Shown: positions 1 through 11,253, numbered from the stretch's first letter. The stretch: 64,000 bases of DNA from Tipula vernalis (GCA_958295665.1 OY282560.1:28323992-28387991), one strand, 5' to 3'. The notes: generated by a model not told the origin, from the letters alone. Made by a program: numbers and translations.

Positions 1-66
1 TTGTTTACAAGTCGTAATTAATCAAACAAATACAAGCGAAATAATTCAGGGCTGAAATTCATTAAG

Positions 67-560
67 CCATGAGAGGAGGGACAAAAGCCGGGAGGTCAGC
101 AAATTTAAGTTACCTATGAATCGTAAAGAGAGGCAGACGTAAACTGAGAAAGATAAAAAGAGATTGGAAATTTATGGCACTTGTGCTATAAATAAATACG
201 AGGAGGGTAGAGGAACCCCTGAAAAAGTAGGGGGAAGAGGGGCAAGGAAAAGAAAAGTTATGCAAAAAACAGTAAACGGTAAAAGAGGAAAGAGAAAATA
301 GGGAATGAAATAAGGAAAATTGAAAGAAAAAAGGGAACGCGAAAAGGAAGGGGCAAGGGCAAAAAGAAAAGGAAAAACGGAAAAGAAGACAATAAAGTGA
401 GGAGGGCACAGGTGAAACGGAAGAAGAGGAGGAAAAGGAACAGAAATAGAAAAAGGGAAGAGGAAAAGAAAAAAGAGAAAAAGAAAAGGGAAAATGAAAA
501 AAGAGCGAAGTAAAAGGAAAAAAGTAAAGGGAAGGGGAAAAGGGAAAAATAATGGCGGTT
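67..560. repeat. Purine-strand (A/G) low-complexity tract
   Basis: From about 67 to 560 the plus strand is almost entirely A and G, made of irregular words such as GAAAAGG, GGGGAAG and AAAGAGG with only scattered pyrimidines. The complementary strand is therefore a polypyrimidine run, and its reading frame gives a meaningless F/S/L/P-rich peptide, which I do not treat as a gene. Such tracts can adopt triplex DNA, but that is inference. Confidence 0.85.
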
Positions 561-1439
561 GAATTTAGAGGTCCAATTTAGTGGTTGAATTAGTTTTAAA
601 AAAGGTTAGTATACAATAATTAATTTTGAGAGATTCGTGAGATTTTACAAATAAAACTTCTCGTATTATATTTCTCGACTTTTAAAGACTAAGTGGATTT
701 TAGAAGTCTTATCGATTTTTTAAGAGAACAGAGGTTAAAACCCTTGCCACAGTTATTTTGCCAGACATTTTCGTTAAGTGAGGAATAAAAAATTGTGCAC
801 ACTTGCGTATAATTTCTTACTAAAATTTATTTGGTTAGTTCGTTCGAAGAGAACTCAAAATAATTTAAAGGAATTTCGTCAACAAATAGTTTACCATTTA
901 AATTTTAGTTAGTAACCAAAAAGAAAATAAGACCCGGAATAGAACTCTGGGGTTTCCTTTGTGATTTGTTTATCCTAACGATAAAATAACGATTGCCGAG
1001 TTAACATTTGAACCACATTTGTAATAAACTTCTAAAACCAAAAGAATTATTTTACACAGAATTAAATTTTGATCCACCATCTAGAATTAAAAGTATGTCA
1101 TTTAAATAAACCTAAATAATGTTTTGCAAATTAATCATTTAACGATTATATCTTGTAAAACTTCTAACAATTTTCGATAATACCAAAAAATAAGAAATAA
1201 TCTGGAATATTAAACAATTTTCAACAATCTGTAATATGAACGATTATTTATTCTCGCAAATATCGAATAATTTTAATAATTTCTTGGAAAGTATCAAGGA
1301 GCTAACGTCTTTCAAGCTTAACATAACTTGAAGTCGCTCAACATTATGCAAACTTCAGAAAGCTCGATAAATCAAAAATTTTGTAAGTTTCGAGCAATAT
1401 CGAGAAATATAAAGAAATATATTCGAATAATCAAGGAAT
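561..1439. other. AT-rich sequence, no gene seen
   Basis: No coding similarity is recognisable. The part from about 1150 to 1440 is built from short degenerate words around GAATAATTT and TCGAATAAT, resembling the texture near 22300-22450. Confidence 0.5.
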
Positions 1440-2520
1440 AGTGAATAATCCCCTATCATTTTTCCAGTAATAAGATCATGTTTTGGTGCTTTTTCGGGCT
1501 TATGCAATTTTTAATTGTATTCTTAACTTTCCTCCAATAAAATTTTTAGGTTTAAAGGACAAACCATTCTTTTCCTCTCGGGTACCACGAAATTATTTGT
1601 TTCCTCGTATGGTGCGATCATTAGCCGAGCAGCAAAAGTATTGAGTTTTTCTTCATCGCTTTTCGCCCAATCCCCAGTTGGAAGTCTCCTCTCCCTAGTT
1701 GTCATTTTAAAATTTTTTGTTGCCTTTCACAAAGAATAATTAAGAATCGTTTCGGTTGCCGAGAGTTCATTTAAATAATTCTGGATGCTCTAGTTTTTTT
1801 CTTCATGCAATGTAAATCTTAGGGTCATAAGAGGTGATTTTGTCATTGACGGCGAATTTTCAGATTTTTTTGTATTAGTTCCTGTATATTAAACGACAGT
1901 TTATATTAACTCTTTCAGAACTACATGTGAGTTGATAATGCCAGCCCATCGATAAAATTTTCTGCTGCTGCTCTGTGGTATATCTGCTGATGTGACAAGA
2001 GGCATATTCAGTTGACAATTTTGTTCGACTAGTCGCCGACATTGATCCCAATTAGTTCGATTGTCCGTAAGACGTTTCGACATTTCTGTTCTGAGTGATC
2101 AGAAGACAAATTATAGTAATCGGTTGCCTTATTATACGTACGTGGAATGGCTTTAGTAACACAAAAGCCAATTAACACAAGAACTTACTTTTTATCCATA
2201 AGGGCCAGCAAGTTGGGTGATCGACAGATAAATAATCCAGGGGCTTTTTTCTATATAGCTTTGTAAGATTCTTTAACTTTTGCTGTTGATAATCTAGATG
2301 AGAAATTTACTAACCAGCAAAAAATTTACTAGATGGCTAAAATAATCAATAAATTGCTGCTTTTCAATTGGAGGGCAATAAACTGCCAATGTTATACTTT
2401 TTCCAAACCATTCTTGTAGGCAAATCTTTTTTCACTGAGAGCAGAGTGTATTTTGTTACACTTATGGAACTCTCAATTCCTGTATAATATGTAATACCGT
2501 TTACCAGTTTATTTGAAATG
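1440..2520 (-). pseudogene. Jockey-type LINE ORF2 fragment (endonuclease to start of RT)
   Basis: Read on the minus strand, fragments appear in the order expected for Jockey ORF2. First comes an endonuclease piece near 2310-2420 with ITLAVYCPPIEKQQF, matching the conserved YxPP region. Next is an endonuclease-tail piece near 1990-2090 with RTNWDQCRRLV. Then the linker near 1640-1760 reads KATKNFKMTT and GDWAKSDEEK, in the usual SLWKAT...G-WA-SD arrangement. Last is the start of RT near 1455-1500 with PEKAPKHDLITGKMI, where the family has a KAPGxDxITxxxL motif. The linker tryptophan before KAT is a stop (TGA), the GD-N catalytic stretch of the endonuclease is not recognisable, and the copy ends before the RT palm. 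It is clearly dead. Assignment to the Jockey group is by motif, without a search. Confidence 0.7.
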
Positions 2521-3199
2521 ATTCACTAAAGCTTTGAATCGATCAATTTTGAACAGCGGTTTCTTCGTTTCGTATATCTTATCCCTCTTGAGTGGGGTAG
2601 TATACAATTTTGATTCGGTTAATGACTTGAGTTCGTTTTCGCTTGACCTGAACAGTAAAATATCTGTCCAATCGGACTATATTTTAACTTTCATTTACAT
2701 ATATTAGAATTTATTAAATTTGCTACTGAAGAATTTTTTCTTCGCGACATGGTGAGATACCTAAATTTGCTATTGTAGAAGTTTTTTCAGTTACAGTTTG
2801 CAATTGCGCTTTGTCAATTTAGTTTAACTATTTTCACATAAGTTCTCTTCACTACTCCCTTAAAGGTAAATAATAAATAATTAAAATGAACTAAGGCTTC
2901 ACTTTTTGATTAGTATATTGTAATTTAATTTTGTGTGCATAATACATCGAATTTACGTCCAAACTTCACGATGGTAAAAATGACTCAGATGTGAAAACTA
3001 TAAACATTTTGATTTAATCCGAAGTGATTAATTTGAATTATTTATATTAAAATTTTTTAAATAATTGATACGTTTCAATTAATTAATGTATGAAAACCGA
3101 AGACATACTGACATTCGAAAAATTTGCGCTTGTTCGAAATATCCGTTATACATAAGTAGTTCGAATGGTACTCTTTTTAGGGGTTACTAATGGTTTTAG
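2521..3199. other. No gene seen
   Basis: AT-rich sequence between two minus-strand LINE remnants. It may hold ORF1 or 5' sequence of the Jockey-type copy, but I could not recognise protein motifs in any frame. Confidence 0.4.
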
Positions 3200-3836
3200 G
3201 TTACTTATATATGTATATTCAACCGCAGCAAGCAATACCATAAGTCAGACGAGATTGCACAAGCGAGAAACACAAACATCTTAGGGTTTCTATAGAACAC
3301 AATGATCTTATTCTAAAAAGACTCTTGTTACAAAGAGTAAACTGGTTTTACACATTGTTCATATGCATTTTAAACATTAGTCCAATGTCTAAAGTAACCC
3401 CCAGATATTTATAAAACTCAACATAATCAATTTTGATACAACTGCTGAGACAGTTCCGATCGCTATGTGCATTATGACTATTTGGACAGATAGATTAATG
3501 GGAATACAAGTTTGGAAGACAGTTCTGACGAGTAGCGTTTTGTATCTGAAAATGCATGACTTTAGATTTATCATAATAGCCATAGAATGACAATTGAACC
3601 AATGTCTTATAACAGGTAAATCCCATTCCAAATTACCTGTGATCTCATAGACTGTGTTTTACCACTGTACACCAAAGCCAGATCATCTGCAAATGCAACA
3701 GTGGTACCCGTTAAGTTAAGCTTAAAAAATGAATTAGTGTAAATCAAGAATAGTAGCGGCCCTAAAACAGATTCCTGAAGTACATCACAGTAAATTTGTT
3801 TAGGAGTTTTTAGGCAATCAGTTATATCTACTCGAA
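3200..3836 (-). pseudogene. LINE RT remnant with internal deletion (FADD box kept)
   Basis: Near 3820-3690 the minus strand reads QESVLGPLLFLIYTNSFF, then TVAFADDLALVYSGK. These are RT palm motifs including the catalytic F-A-D-D. It continues through an IRHWFNCHSMAIMIN segment near 3610 to YKYLGVTLDIGLMFKMHMNN near 3400, and ends with SLVQSRLTYGIACCG near 3230. The RT fingers and the palm motif with the first catalytic Asp are missing, because the linker joins almost directly to the QESVLGP segment. The glycine-proline signature before the QES motif is also changed. It cannot be active. Confidence 0.75.
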
Positions 3837-4482
3837 ATAAATTAGATAAATGGTTCTTTTAACGGATTATAGCTAATAATCTGTTTAACCAAGGCTTCAT
3901 CACTCTAGGTGCAGTATTAACTATAAACTATTCCGTACACTTTAAAACGTGATCCTCAAATTTTGATAAGAATTTGTCTAAGGCTCTGGAAGGATCCATC
4001 TCACAAAATACTTCCTCCCAATTTTCTCCATTTAATAGTTCTGCCTGTTTAACAAAGTTCACTTGTTGAGCAAATGATGGGTGTCGTAGATAACATAATT
4101 GATGTCATATGGTGATCAGATAATTCATAATTAAAGCACTCTGCTCTATATTCAAAGTTGCAATTTACTTTGTGCCTGATATCAATATGATCAATACACG
4201 TTAGACTGTTATCAATAATTCTAGTCGGGCAATTTATCAATGATTCTAGACAGAAAGAAGACATCATCGAATATATTATTTGTATTGGATTGATTGTCCG
4301 TATGTCATGTTTGAGATATCGATATTCATATCTCCAAGAACAATTAGGTTTTTAGTCCGAATTGACCCTAAGTATTGATCAAATTCATCAATAAAAGTTA
4401 CAATCGAACCACAATGCAACCTATAGACACATACTATTGAAAAGTTTATACAGAATGTTACTTTGAATATACGGAACAACAC
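3837..4482 (-). pseudogene. LINE endonuclease (APE-type) domain remnant
   Basis: Two minus-strand stretches carry APE-type endonuclease motifs. At 4482-4276 the frame reads CVYRLHCGSIVTFIDEF and then LIVLGDMNIDI, the GD-N catalytic region. At 4267-4049 it reads PTRIIDNSLTCIDHIDIRHK and later LSDHHMTS, the substrate-site T-R...IDHI and the terminal SDH motif. The frames differ, so at least one indel lies near 4270. Downstream, 4045-3840 reads through ENWEEVFCEMDPSRALDKFL and VMKPWLNRLL, the usual linker before RT, with one internal stop. The family enzyme nicks target DNA to prime reverse transcription. Confidence 0.7.
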
Positions 4483-4739
4483 CTGCAGATCTGTTATTAT
4501 TATCGCAGCAATTCAGTAAATCGTAGTGTTGTAAATTGTAGAATTTTGTTCATGGCTGTTAATCCAAATTTCCGTTAGAAAAATAATTTGTGGCTCTGAA
4601 TTGAATGATGCTAAATGGGAAACTAGATTAGAACTCTAGATTATTATGACCTTGAAAACTAATGTTACTAAGATTAGGATTCATATTATGTATATAAAAC
4701 AAATAATAAAAACTTAATGAAAAATTATCTTTGTTGTGT

Positions 4740-5302
4740 AACTTTTTCGAGGTCACTGATACAGTTAATTTTGATCAGCTCACTTCCGTCAATCCTTCTC
4801 AAAAAAATGTTGCCATTACGAATCCACAAATATTTAAAATTAAGTTGCAAAAGTTTCCTTTTTGCAATGTACAAGCTTTTTGTCTTCTGATGAATCTAAT
4901 ATAGATAGGTGAGATTGTTTGAGAAGATTTTCTTATTTTTCGGTAGCAATAATTTATCTAATCCAAGTGAATATTAATTCCCAATCCTTTGTTTAGAACA
5001 TCAATAACAGTTTTCATCTTCTTGAAGAGGAATACCGTGTATCTCGATTGAATTTTGCTCCAAGCTTGTTCTAAATGGTCAACCCTTGATTGCGGTTAAA
5101 TTTTCATTCACCAAAGCGTCAATTTTATCAACCGATAATTGTAGTGACTCCAATTTGCTAGTTTAGTTGGTGTTTTGGGTGGTTTCACTTAGCTCACTAT
5201 AAATTTTGTTCAGAGCCAAGATGTTGGCTGACCTTGTAGGTGTTGTAGGCAAAGCGTCAACCCCATCACGACTGATTTTTTGTTCACACACTGCACATGA
5301 CA
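4740..5302 (-). pseudogene. LINE ORF1 remnant (cysteine-motif start, coiled-coil, IEIHGIP)
   Basis: The minus strand opens at 5302 with MSCAVCEQKISRDG, where the closely spaced cysteines suggest the start of a PHD/zinc-finger-like ORF1. It continues through an alanine/serine-rich stretch into a heptad-like segment near 5080-5170 (KLESLQLSVDKIDALV). After a frame change near 5040 it reads SIEIHGIPLQEDE, a signature of the nucleic-acid-binding ORF1 proteins of CR1-type LINEs. Stops near 5170 and 5085 break it. ORF1 proteins coat the element's RNA in the retrotransposition particle; this copy cannot make one. The start was chosen because it gives the cysteine motif right after methionine. Confidence 0.6.
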
Positions 5303-5560
5303 TTTTGCAAATATTTCATTGGTTTTTTTTTGACAGCAGTATTCAATTAAGAGTATACACAAAATACTGTAATTACGGTAACAGCGTAGATCTTCATATG
5401 AATTAGAATTTTATCAGTTGTTTCAATTAAATACACAAGTATAGTTATAGACGTTTGATCTGATTACAATTAACGCCATCACGTCATCATCACTAAATCG
5501 ATTCGAAAACTTTAAACAACATTGTTTCAATCCGACTACAAATTATAAACCAGCATTATG

Positions 5561-6449
5561 TGAATCTTATTATTAATTAATGTGAATAAATAAACGAAAA
5601 AACGTATACTCGCCCGCCTTCGGGATCCGATCCACAATTTGTTCAAAAACCATTGAAAATGTTTTTTTTTTAGTCAGATGAATTTCGAAAAACGTCATAT
5701 GCCCAAACATAACAAATTGCTGAAACTTTACAATTTGATTGATTGATTGATCAGGGTATATGACCAAACCTAAGCAAGACTCCCGTATGACGCCAGGCCC
5801 TCCGTACCCCCTTTACACATAACAAAACCGAAGGAAAGGAAAGGTATGTTAGCAACAAAGAATCAACCCGGTTCCAGACACCTAAGTAGTTGATAGTTAG
5901 TAAATTTGCTAGTAATATATTTTTAGTAAATTATTTAGTACAAGACAATACAATTTAAAGTGCTTGTAAAGTTGTTTCGGGTTCTTCAAGAATCCTTCAT
6001 AATAACTATTCTAAAATAATTAAGTATAAATTTAATTCTCTGAAATAAATTATAGATTAATCTTTATGACTACAAATAAACTAACATTAATAGTTTGACA
6101 ATAATTAAACCAACTACCACCCGCTACTACCAGCTCGTGTCATCTTGGTCGAGTTTCTCAGGCGTTTCCTAAACTAAAACCATTTTAATTAACCAATCTC
6201 AATTTCTAATACTAAAAACTATCATTAACATTAATACCAGGGTGAGCATTAACACCAATACCAACATCTACATCAATACCAATACCAAACATCAACACTA
6301 ACATTATGACATTAATGATTCGATTACACCGAAAAATTAATTACACCAAATTTAATTCAATTTAATTTTAATAAAAATTAATTTAATTTCATTAAATTCA
6401 GTTAAACCCAAAACCTAATTTACTTCACTATTAATTCTTGATTTAAAAT
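5561..6449. other. No gene seen; short ACCAATA-type simple repeats
   Basis: AT-rich. A slightly GC-richer patch near 5600-5830 (CGCCCGCCTTCGGGATCC; CCAGGCCCTCCGTACCCCC) has no recognisable coding content. From 6230 to 6310 there is a run of degenerate ACCAATACCAAC words. Confidence 0.5.
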
Positions 6450-7270
6450 CAGCCCTTAACACCCTTAAATGAAATAAATTCAATTCAGCATATTAATCGA
6501 AGGACAGCACATAAAACACTAACTAAATAACCTGAAATTCAAGATGCATTAAAAATTATAATTCTAAATTATGAATTTTAAACACTAAATATCTTAAAAT
6601 TCTAAAATCAAAAACTAAAAATTTGAAACCCTATAAAATTTAATTTCTAGTTCTTTAGCTAAACTAGCTCCAGAAATTAAAGAAATTAATTAATTAATTC
6701 CAGGAATATCGCTAAAATCAAAATTAAAATTAATTGTTTATTACTACTTTATTCTACTTAAGTAGCTTTGCAAAATAGTTTAAATTAATCTGAACATATT
6801 ACATACTAATAGTTCAACCTTTCCATACTAAATTTAATTTAATAATTCGATTCGATAAACAAATAAATAAAGAATAAAAATTAAATGAAAAGCCGCGCCC
6901 GGTTTCTCCGCTCTAAAACTTCCATAATAAATAATTAAATAATGAACAATAATAATAACAATTCCTAATTATCAACTAAATTTCAACATAAAAATTTAAT
7001 TTAATTACATAAATTTTTAAAAGTTCTAAATTTGAATTTAAAATCGTTTAATACTTGAAACCATACTATATAAGTCTAATTTCCAGAGTTACAACTTAAT
7101 TAGCTAATTCCAGACATATCTCTAAAATCAAATTAATAATTAATTAATTGCTTATTACTGTATTCCATTTAAATCCCCATTGGACAGTAATTTAAAATAA
7201 TTAAGAACACATAAAATACTAACAGCTTAAAGTTGTCATACTAAATTATATTAAAAACTATTATTTTCCT
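6450..7270. repeat. Diverged tandem duplication, period about 410 bp
   Basis: A block around TAATTCCAGGAATATCGCTA at 6695 recurs as TAATTCCAGACATATCTCTA at 7105, followed in both by AAATCAAATTAA-like sequence, TTATTACT and TATTC. A CACATAAAACACTAAC block at about 6505 likewise recurs near 7208 as CACATAAAATACTAAC. The copies are too diverged to be recent. Confidence 0.6.
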
Positions 7271-7538
7271 TTTTGTACCAATTGAAAAAACAATTTGCAT
7301 AAAATCTACGATTTGACTCATAAACCAAATTAAAATTCAAACCCAGTTCAACGAAATTTAAATTCAGATTCAATTTGGTCCAAAAACATTTTAAAATTGA
7401 TTAACCCGGAAAAGTTTCATATTTAAAAGTGATAGTTGCTAAAATTAATCATTTTGTGGTCTATTATTAAATGTAGGAGGGAGAACCTGAATGGGCTAAA
7501 GTTTACTTTACGTATACCATACATCGGGAAAATCAGGC
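7271..7538. other. AT-rich flank, nothing recognised
   Basis: Sequence immediately left of the terminal inverted repeat that starts at 7539. No motif or target duplication was recognised. Confidence 0.4.
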
Positions 7539-7650
7539 AAGGAGTATATATTTTGGAAAGTTTTGAATGTAGGACTGTGCATCTATAGGAGGGGGAAGCC
7601 AAATTTCACCGGAAAATTACCTCATTTTCCGGGAAAATTTTCACTTTTTA
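7539..7650 (+). repeat. Left terminal inverted repeat of the 7.5-11.3 kb element
   Basis: It begins AAGGAGTATATATTTTG and ends in the CCGGGAAAATTTTCAC region. It matches the complement of 11141-11253 at most positions. More TTTTCCGGG/AAATTTTCC words recur inside, near 7760-7800. Confidence 0.75.
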
Positions 7651-8095
7651 TTTGAAAAAATTGTGTATTATTTTATTCAAAATACGTAAAACTGTGCAAT
7701 TTTTAAAAAATTTTTGATATTAGGATTGTATCTTAACAATTTTTCGACAGTGCAAATAATTTTTTCCGGGAAAATTTTGCAATTTTTCCAGGAAAATTCC
7801 GAAATTTTTTCACTTTTTTTTTTACCTAGTTTCAAATTATAAATAAAATTTGAAACAAGAGGAATAAGCAGGGGTTTGGAGGCGGCAGCCCCTATCCTCT
7901 AAGGTATACAACGAATTAAAATTACATTAATAAAATTGTTATATTGACAAAAGTGGCTTTTTTTTAACATTTGTGGTGAATAGTAAAAAAAAAAAAAAGA
8001 AATATTTTAGATTAAAAAGAAATAAAAAGAATACTAACAATACGGAACATTACCTGAAAAAACAAAAACGAAAACTTTAAAAACGTAAAATGAGA

Positions 8096-8880
8096 TTAAA
8101 AAGTGCAATTACTAATTGCCTTCCGAAAATTCTCTCTGGATCTCTCAAAATGAAATAAATGGTAAAATTCATTAAAAATTCTAGCCATTGACTTGGTTGG
8201 TTCATTGAAACCATAATTCGTTCTATGAAAGTCAACAAACAAAAATTCCCTTGGACGCAAGCTTCTGGTAGGTACATAAATGCTCCAAGCAGAAATGAGT
8301 TCAAGACACTTAATGCGGCCACTAAGAGAATCACTAACAAACAAGGCAGAGGCAATTTTTCGGCGTTTAACCAACGTATCAATGTGAAGGCACTCACACC
8401 GAATCACATACGATGGGAGACTGCGCACCTGTTCCCACATAGGTAGATTACGATCAGATAAATGACCAAGCTTCCTGGCCATATAGATAGTAAAACGTTT
8501 CTGAATAGATTCCAATCTTGCAATATGCACATCATAATGAGGGTACCAAATCACTACAGAATATTCAAGGTGAGATCTTACTAAAGAAGTATATAAACTA
8601 ACACACGAAAATGCATCCATAAAATCCTTTGTCATTCTAAAAATGAAACCTAACATAGAATTGGCCTTTAATATTATTTTATATATGTGCAACGCAAATG
8701 TTAATTTCTGATCAAACAGAACTCCTACATCAACAGTTGAAGTTACTCTACAAAGTAGATCTCCATCAAAATAATAATTGACAAGATTTGGATTGAGTGT
8801 TCTGAAAAACGACATCACCTTACACTTCTATACATTGATGAACAATTTATTCTTAGAGCACCAACTAGACAATATATTAA
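8096..8880 (-). pseudogene. LINE ORF2 C-terminal segment
   Basis: After the break at 8905 the minus strand continues DAEVLQSEINILSSWCSKNK and KLFINV, then a stop near 8830. The next frame reads VGVLFDQKLTFALHI, GFIFRMTKDF, SLVRSHLEYSVVIWYPHYD, RLESIQKRFTIYMARKLGHL and ends NFRKAISNCTF at 8096. The RS-LEYxxxIW and ESIQKRF motifs are the usual thumb/C-terminal signatures of Jockey/CR1-type ORF2. The closing segment with NEPTKSMARIFN matches AMNEPVYNVSVAFN in the copy ending at 57477, which supports common lineage. Confidence 0.75.
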
Positions 8881-8903
8881 TTTCAGATTGCAAAACCTCA
8901 GCA

Positions 8904-10030
8904 TCACAAATAATCAGCAAATAATAAACATTTACAGAATTTAAAAATATTAGGAATATCATTCACGAATAAAAGAAATATAATTGGGCCTAAATGGGAC
9001 CCCTGAGGGACTCCTGAATAACAATAGATATAATCTGACTTAACATCATTCAATAGAACATACTGCTTCCTACCAACTAGATAAGAAGAAATCCATTTAA
9101 GAAAATTTGGATCAAGACCAATAACCGAAAGTTTTTCAATAATAATTGTATGGTCGATTGAATCAAAAGCTTTAGCAAAATCAAAGTAAATTGAATCAAC
9201 TTGGGCGCCTTTAGATTCAAGTGACTCAATAGTGAATTTAGTAAATTGCAACAGATTGGTAGTCGTAGATTTTCCTCTGGTGAAACCATGCTGGAAACAA
9301 GAAATTATCTCTGTAGTATGGCATAACAAATGTTTCGACACAATTAATTCGAAAAGTTTTGGTATAGACGAAAGAATTGAAATACCACGATAATTTGATA
9401 TATCAGAACGGTTACCCTTTTTGTAAATTGGAACAATGTGAGAAATTTTCCAAGCTGTAGGAAATTGTCCAGAAATTAATGATTGGTTAAAAAGATAACA
9501 TAATGGAGTTAAAATATATGAGCTCACACATTTAAGTATTGACGAAGGTATCCCATCAGGCCCACATCCATCATTAAAATCTGACAGATATTCATAAATG
9601 TCATCTTCAGTTATTGTTAGGTACGGAATATTAAATTGGCAATTACTAACAATGGGGTCGCTATCAAAGAATCCGTAATTAACTTTATACACCGATTGAA
9701 AGAAACTAGCAAAACCCTCGCAGATTTCAGGAGCCGTGCTCAGTTTACCTCCATTAAAAATCATTACCGATGGAAAGCCAGTATTACATTTTACGTTAAC
9801 AAACTTCCAAAATGTTTTAGGGTTTTGTTTGATATTAGTTTCAATCACACTTATATACTGACAATATTTAGAATGAAATACAAATTTAAATTGTTCACGT
9901 AGATCAACAAATTTGGATTTATTCAGTTGACAATTATTGGATCTGAATCTATAGTAAGCTCTATTTTTACGGGTACGTAAGTTGATCAAATCAGAATCAA
10001 ACCATGGTGGGTAATTATAGTTACGTTTTT
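8904..10030 (-). pseudogene. LINE reverse transcriptase, FADD box broken
   Basis: From about 10030 the frame reads NYPPWFDSDLINLR, the linker that precedes RT. It then shows DGCGPDGIPSSILK, SHIVPIYKKG, SDISNYRGISILSSIPKLFE, IYFDFAKAFDSIDH (first catalytic Asp, present), QHGFTRGKSTTTNL and SGVPQGSHLGP. It ends at LLFADYL and a stop near 8905. The family has A-D-D here, so a small deletion removes the second catalytic Asp and shifts the frame. About 360 residues are otherwise continuous, making this the best-preserved RT in the window. It is nevertheless inactive. Confidence 0.85.
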
Positions 10031-10086
10031 TTTCCTCAAAGGTACGAATTTATCAAAAGCAACAATTAGTAAGTCATTAAAATTTT

Positions 10087-10914
10087 TTACATTTTCATTA
10101 ACATCATTGGCTCGAAAAAAATCTTCCCAACAAATGCAACGGAGATCAACGACAAATCATCAAAAGAAAAAACCCGACATTTATCATCTCGATTTCCAAC
10201 GTGAAATATAATCTCGAGGGAATTATGATGAATATCATTTTCCTTGAAAGATGTCAAAGACTCATGAACTGACTCCGTATTATTAACAAAAATTGAATCT
10301 AAAAACGAATTGTTATCATTACAAGATAAATTAACTTGTTTGAGATTGAAACTGAACAGTGCATCCACCACCGCTGCATCATTTGCAGATAGAATATCCG
10401 AAGGGAGTAACCCCAAAGACTCAGTTTCACTATCAACCAACCAATTAATGTTACTTAAATTAAAATCGCCTAATACAACTAAAGTATCATTATAATTAAT
10501 TATACTAACCAATTCACAAATACAATCTACATGACTCAAATAAACATCAGTAGGTGAGCTAGGTGGTATGTACAAAACTATAAAATAAAATAAATTATTA
10601 CAAATTAAAACTTTGACACATAAAAATTTAATAGAGCCACATCCAGGTACTACAACCAGCTCACTTTGCATTGAAGAATGGGCTGCAAAAAGCACACCAC
10701 CTCCACTTTTTTTAGTGCTTTCAAAAATAGATCTATCACATCTATAAACGACAAAGTCATCAGAAAAGAACTCATTATTAAAGATCCCCTCATGAAATCC
10801 AGTTTCCACAAGAGCAAAAAATTGAAAATCCGTTGAATAAAAGAATTTCAAAATCTCAGCTGACTTAGACGACATACGCCCAACATTACGATAAAATAAT
10901 CTCGGAGACGTCAA
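10087..10914 (-). pseudogene. LINE endonuclease domain (APE-type)
   Basis: The minus-strand frame starts MTSPRLFYRNVGRMSSKSAE, equivalent to the N-RG...K start of APE-type LINE endonucleases. It continues with FALVETGF (the catalytic-Glu E-T region, L-E-T-W-L in relatives), VVYRCDRS, GGGVLFAAHS, YIPPSSPTDVY, LVVLGDFNLSNINW (GD-N catalytic motif), LDSIFVNN and HHNSLEI. About 275 residues are open, the whole domain. The final SDH-type motif appears as HHN, so the terminal catalytic His context is altered. The next frame change comes near 10090. In the family this enzyme nicks the target strand for target-primed reverse transcription. Confidence 0.8.
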
Positions 10915-11140
10915 ATTATAACGATTAGTTTGTTTATCAAAACGACTGGCATCAGTTAAGTTCTTCTGGTTTTATCAGAAGAAGCGATAAAGACGAAAAA
11001 AACTCTTTGATCTGTGTCTGCAAGGTTACCGAAGCAATTATATTAATACAAATAAATAAAATAAAAATTATTTTTAAAATTATATTTGTTTTGTTAATTA
11101 TAATATCTTACCTTATTTTGAAAAAAATAAAAATAAAAAA

Positions 11141-11253
11141 GTGGAAATTTTCCCGGAAAATAAGGTAATTTTCCGGGGAAATTTGGCTTCCCCCTCCTAA
11201 AAACTACAGATGTACAATCCTACATTCAAAAATTTTCAAAATATATACTCCTT
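11141..11253 (-). repeat. Right terminal inverted repeat of the 7.5-11.3 kb element
   Basis: Its complement begins AAGGAGTATATATTTTG at 11253, as the left end does. It carries a short TTTTTA insertion relative to the left copy before GGAGGGGGAAGCC. Just outside lie two imperfect AAAATAACG-CCCC words (11255-11283). Confidence 0.75.

Larger units (their letters stand above)
3200..5560 (-). mobile_element. Degraded CR1-group-like LINE, minus strand
   Basis: The pieces lie in correct 5'-to-3' order on the minus strand: ORF1 start near 5302, endonuclease at about 4480-3840, and RT pieces at about 3830-3200. A cysteine-motif ORF1 start plus an ORF1 segment reading IEIHGIPLQEDE is typical of CR1/L2/Daphne-group elements, so I place it there tentatively. 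The region 5300-5560 would be its 5' UTR. The exact ends, any target duplication and the 3' tail are not visible. Confidence 0.65.
8060..10990 (-). mobile_element. LINE of the GVPQGSHLG type, minus strand, nested
   Basis: It carries endonuclease, RT and C-terminal segments of one ORF2 in order on the minus strand, each in a different frame. The palm motif SGVPQGSHLGP is shared in the form GVPQGSHLG with the copy at 54690-57590, and the EYFP/YRCDRS endonuclease start is shared with the copy at 46520-48710, so the three belong to one lineage within the Jockey/CR1 supergroup. Neither a clean poly-A end nor target duplications could be set, so the ends are approximate. Confidence 0.75.
7539..11253. 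mobile_element. DNA transposon with ~110-bp TIRs, interrupted by a LINE
   Basis: The ends are long imperfect inverted repeats of about 110 bp. Left: AAGGAGTATATATTTTG at 7539, then GAATGTAGGA, GGAGGGGGAAGCC, CGGAAAATTACC and TTTTCCGGGAAAATTT. The complement at 11253-11141 gives the same words in the same order, with a few substitutions and a 6-bp insertion before GGAGGGGGAAGCC. Without the LINE at about 8060-10990, the DNA element would be only about 0.8 kb, with no transposase of its own that I can see. A short GC-rich hairpin-like motif lies at 7871-7892. The target duplication is not evident: the flanks read ATCAGGC and AAAATAACG. The superfamily is not assigned. Confidence 0.7.

Noticed and set aside
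110..409. Minus-strand open frame of 99 codons, F/S/L/P-rich
   Set aside because: It is the pyrimidine strand of a low-complexity purine tract; the lack of stops follows from composition.
6890..6915. AAGCCGCGCCCGG patch as a regulatory island
   Set aside because: An isolated short GC patch without any neighbouring gene.
8225..8446. Plus-strand frame reading MKVNKQKFPWTQASGRYINA
   Set aside because: It lies antisense to the LINE C-terminal segment, whose motifs are clear on the minus strand.
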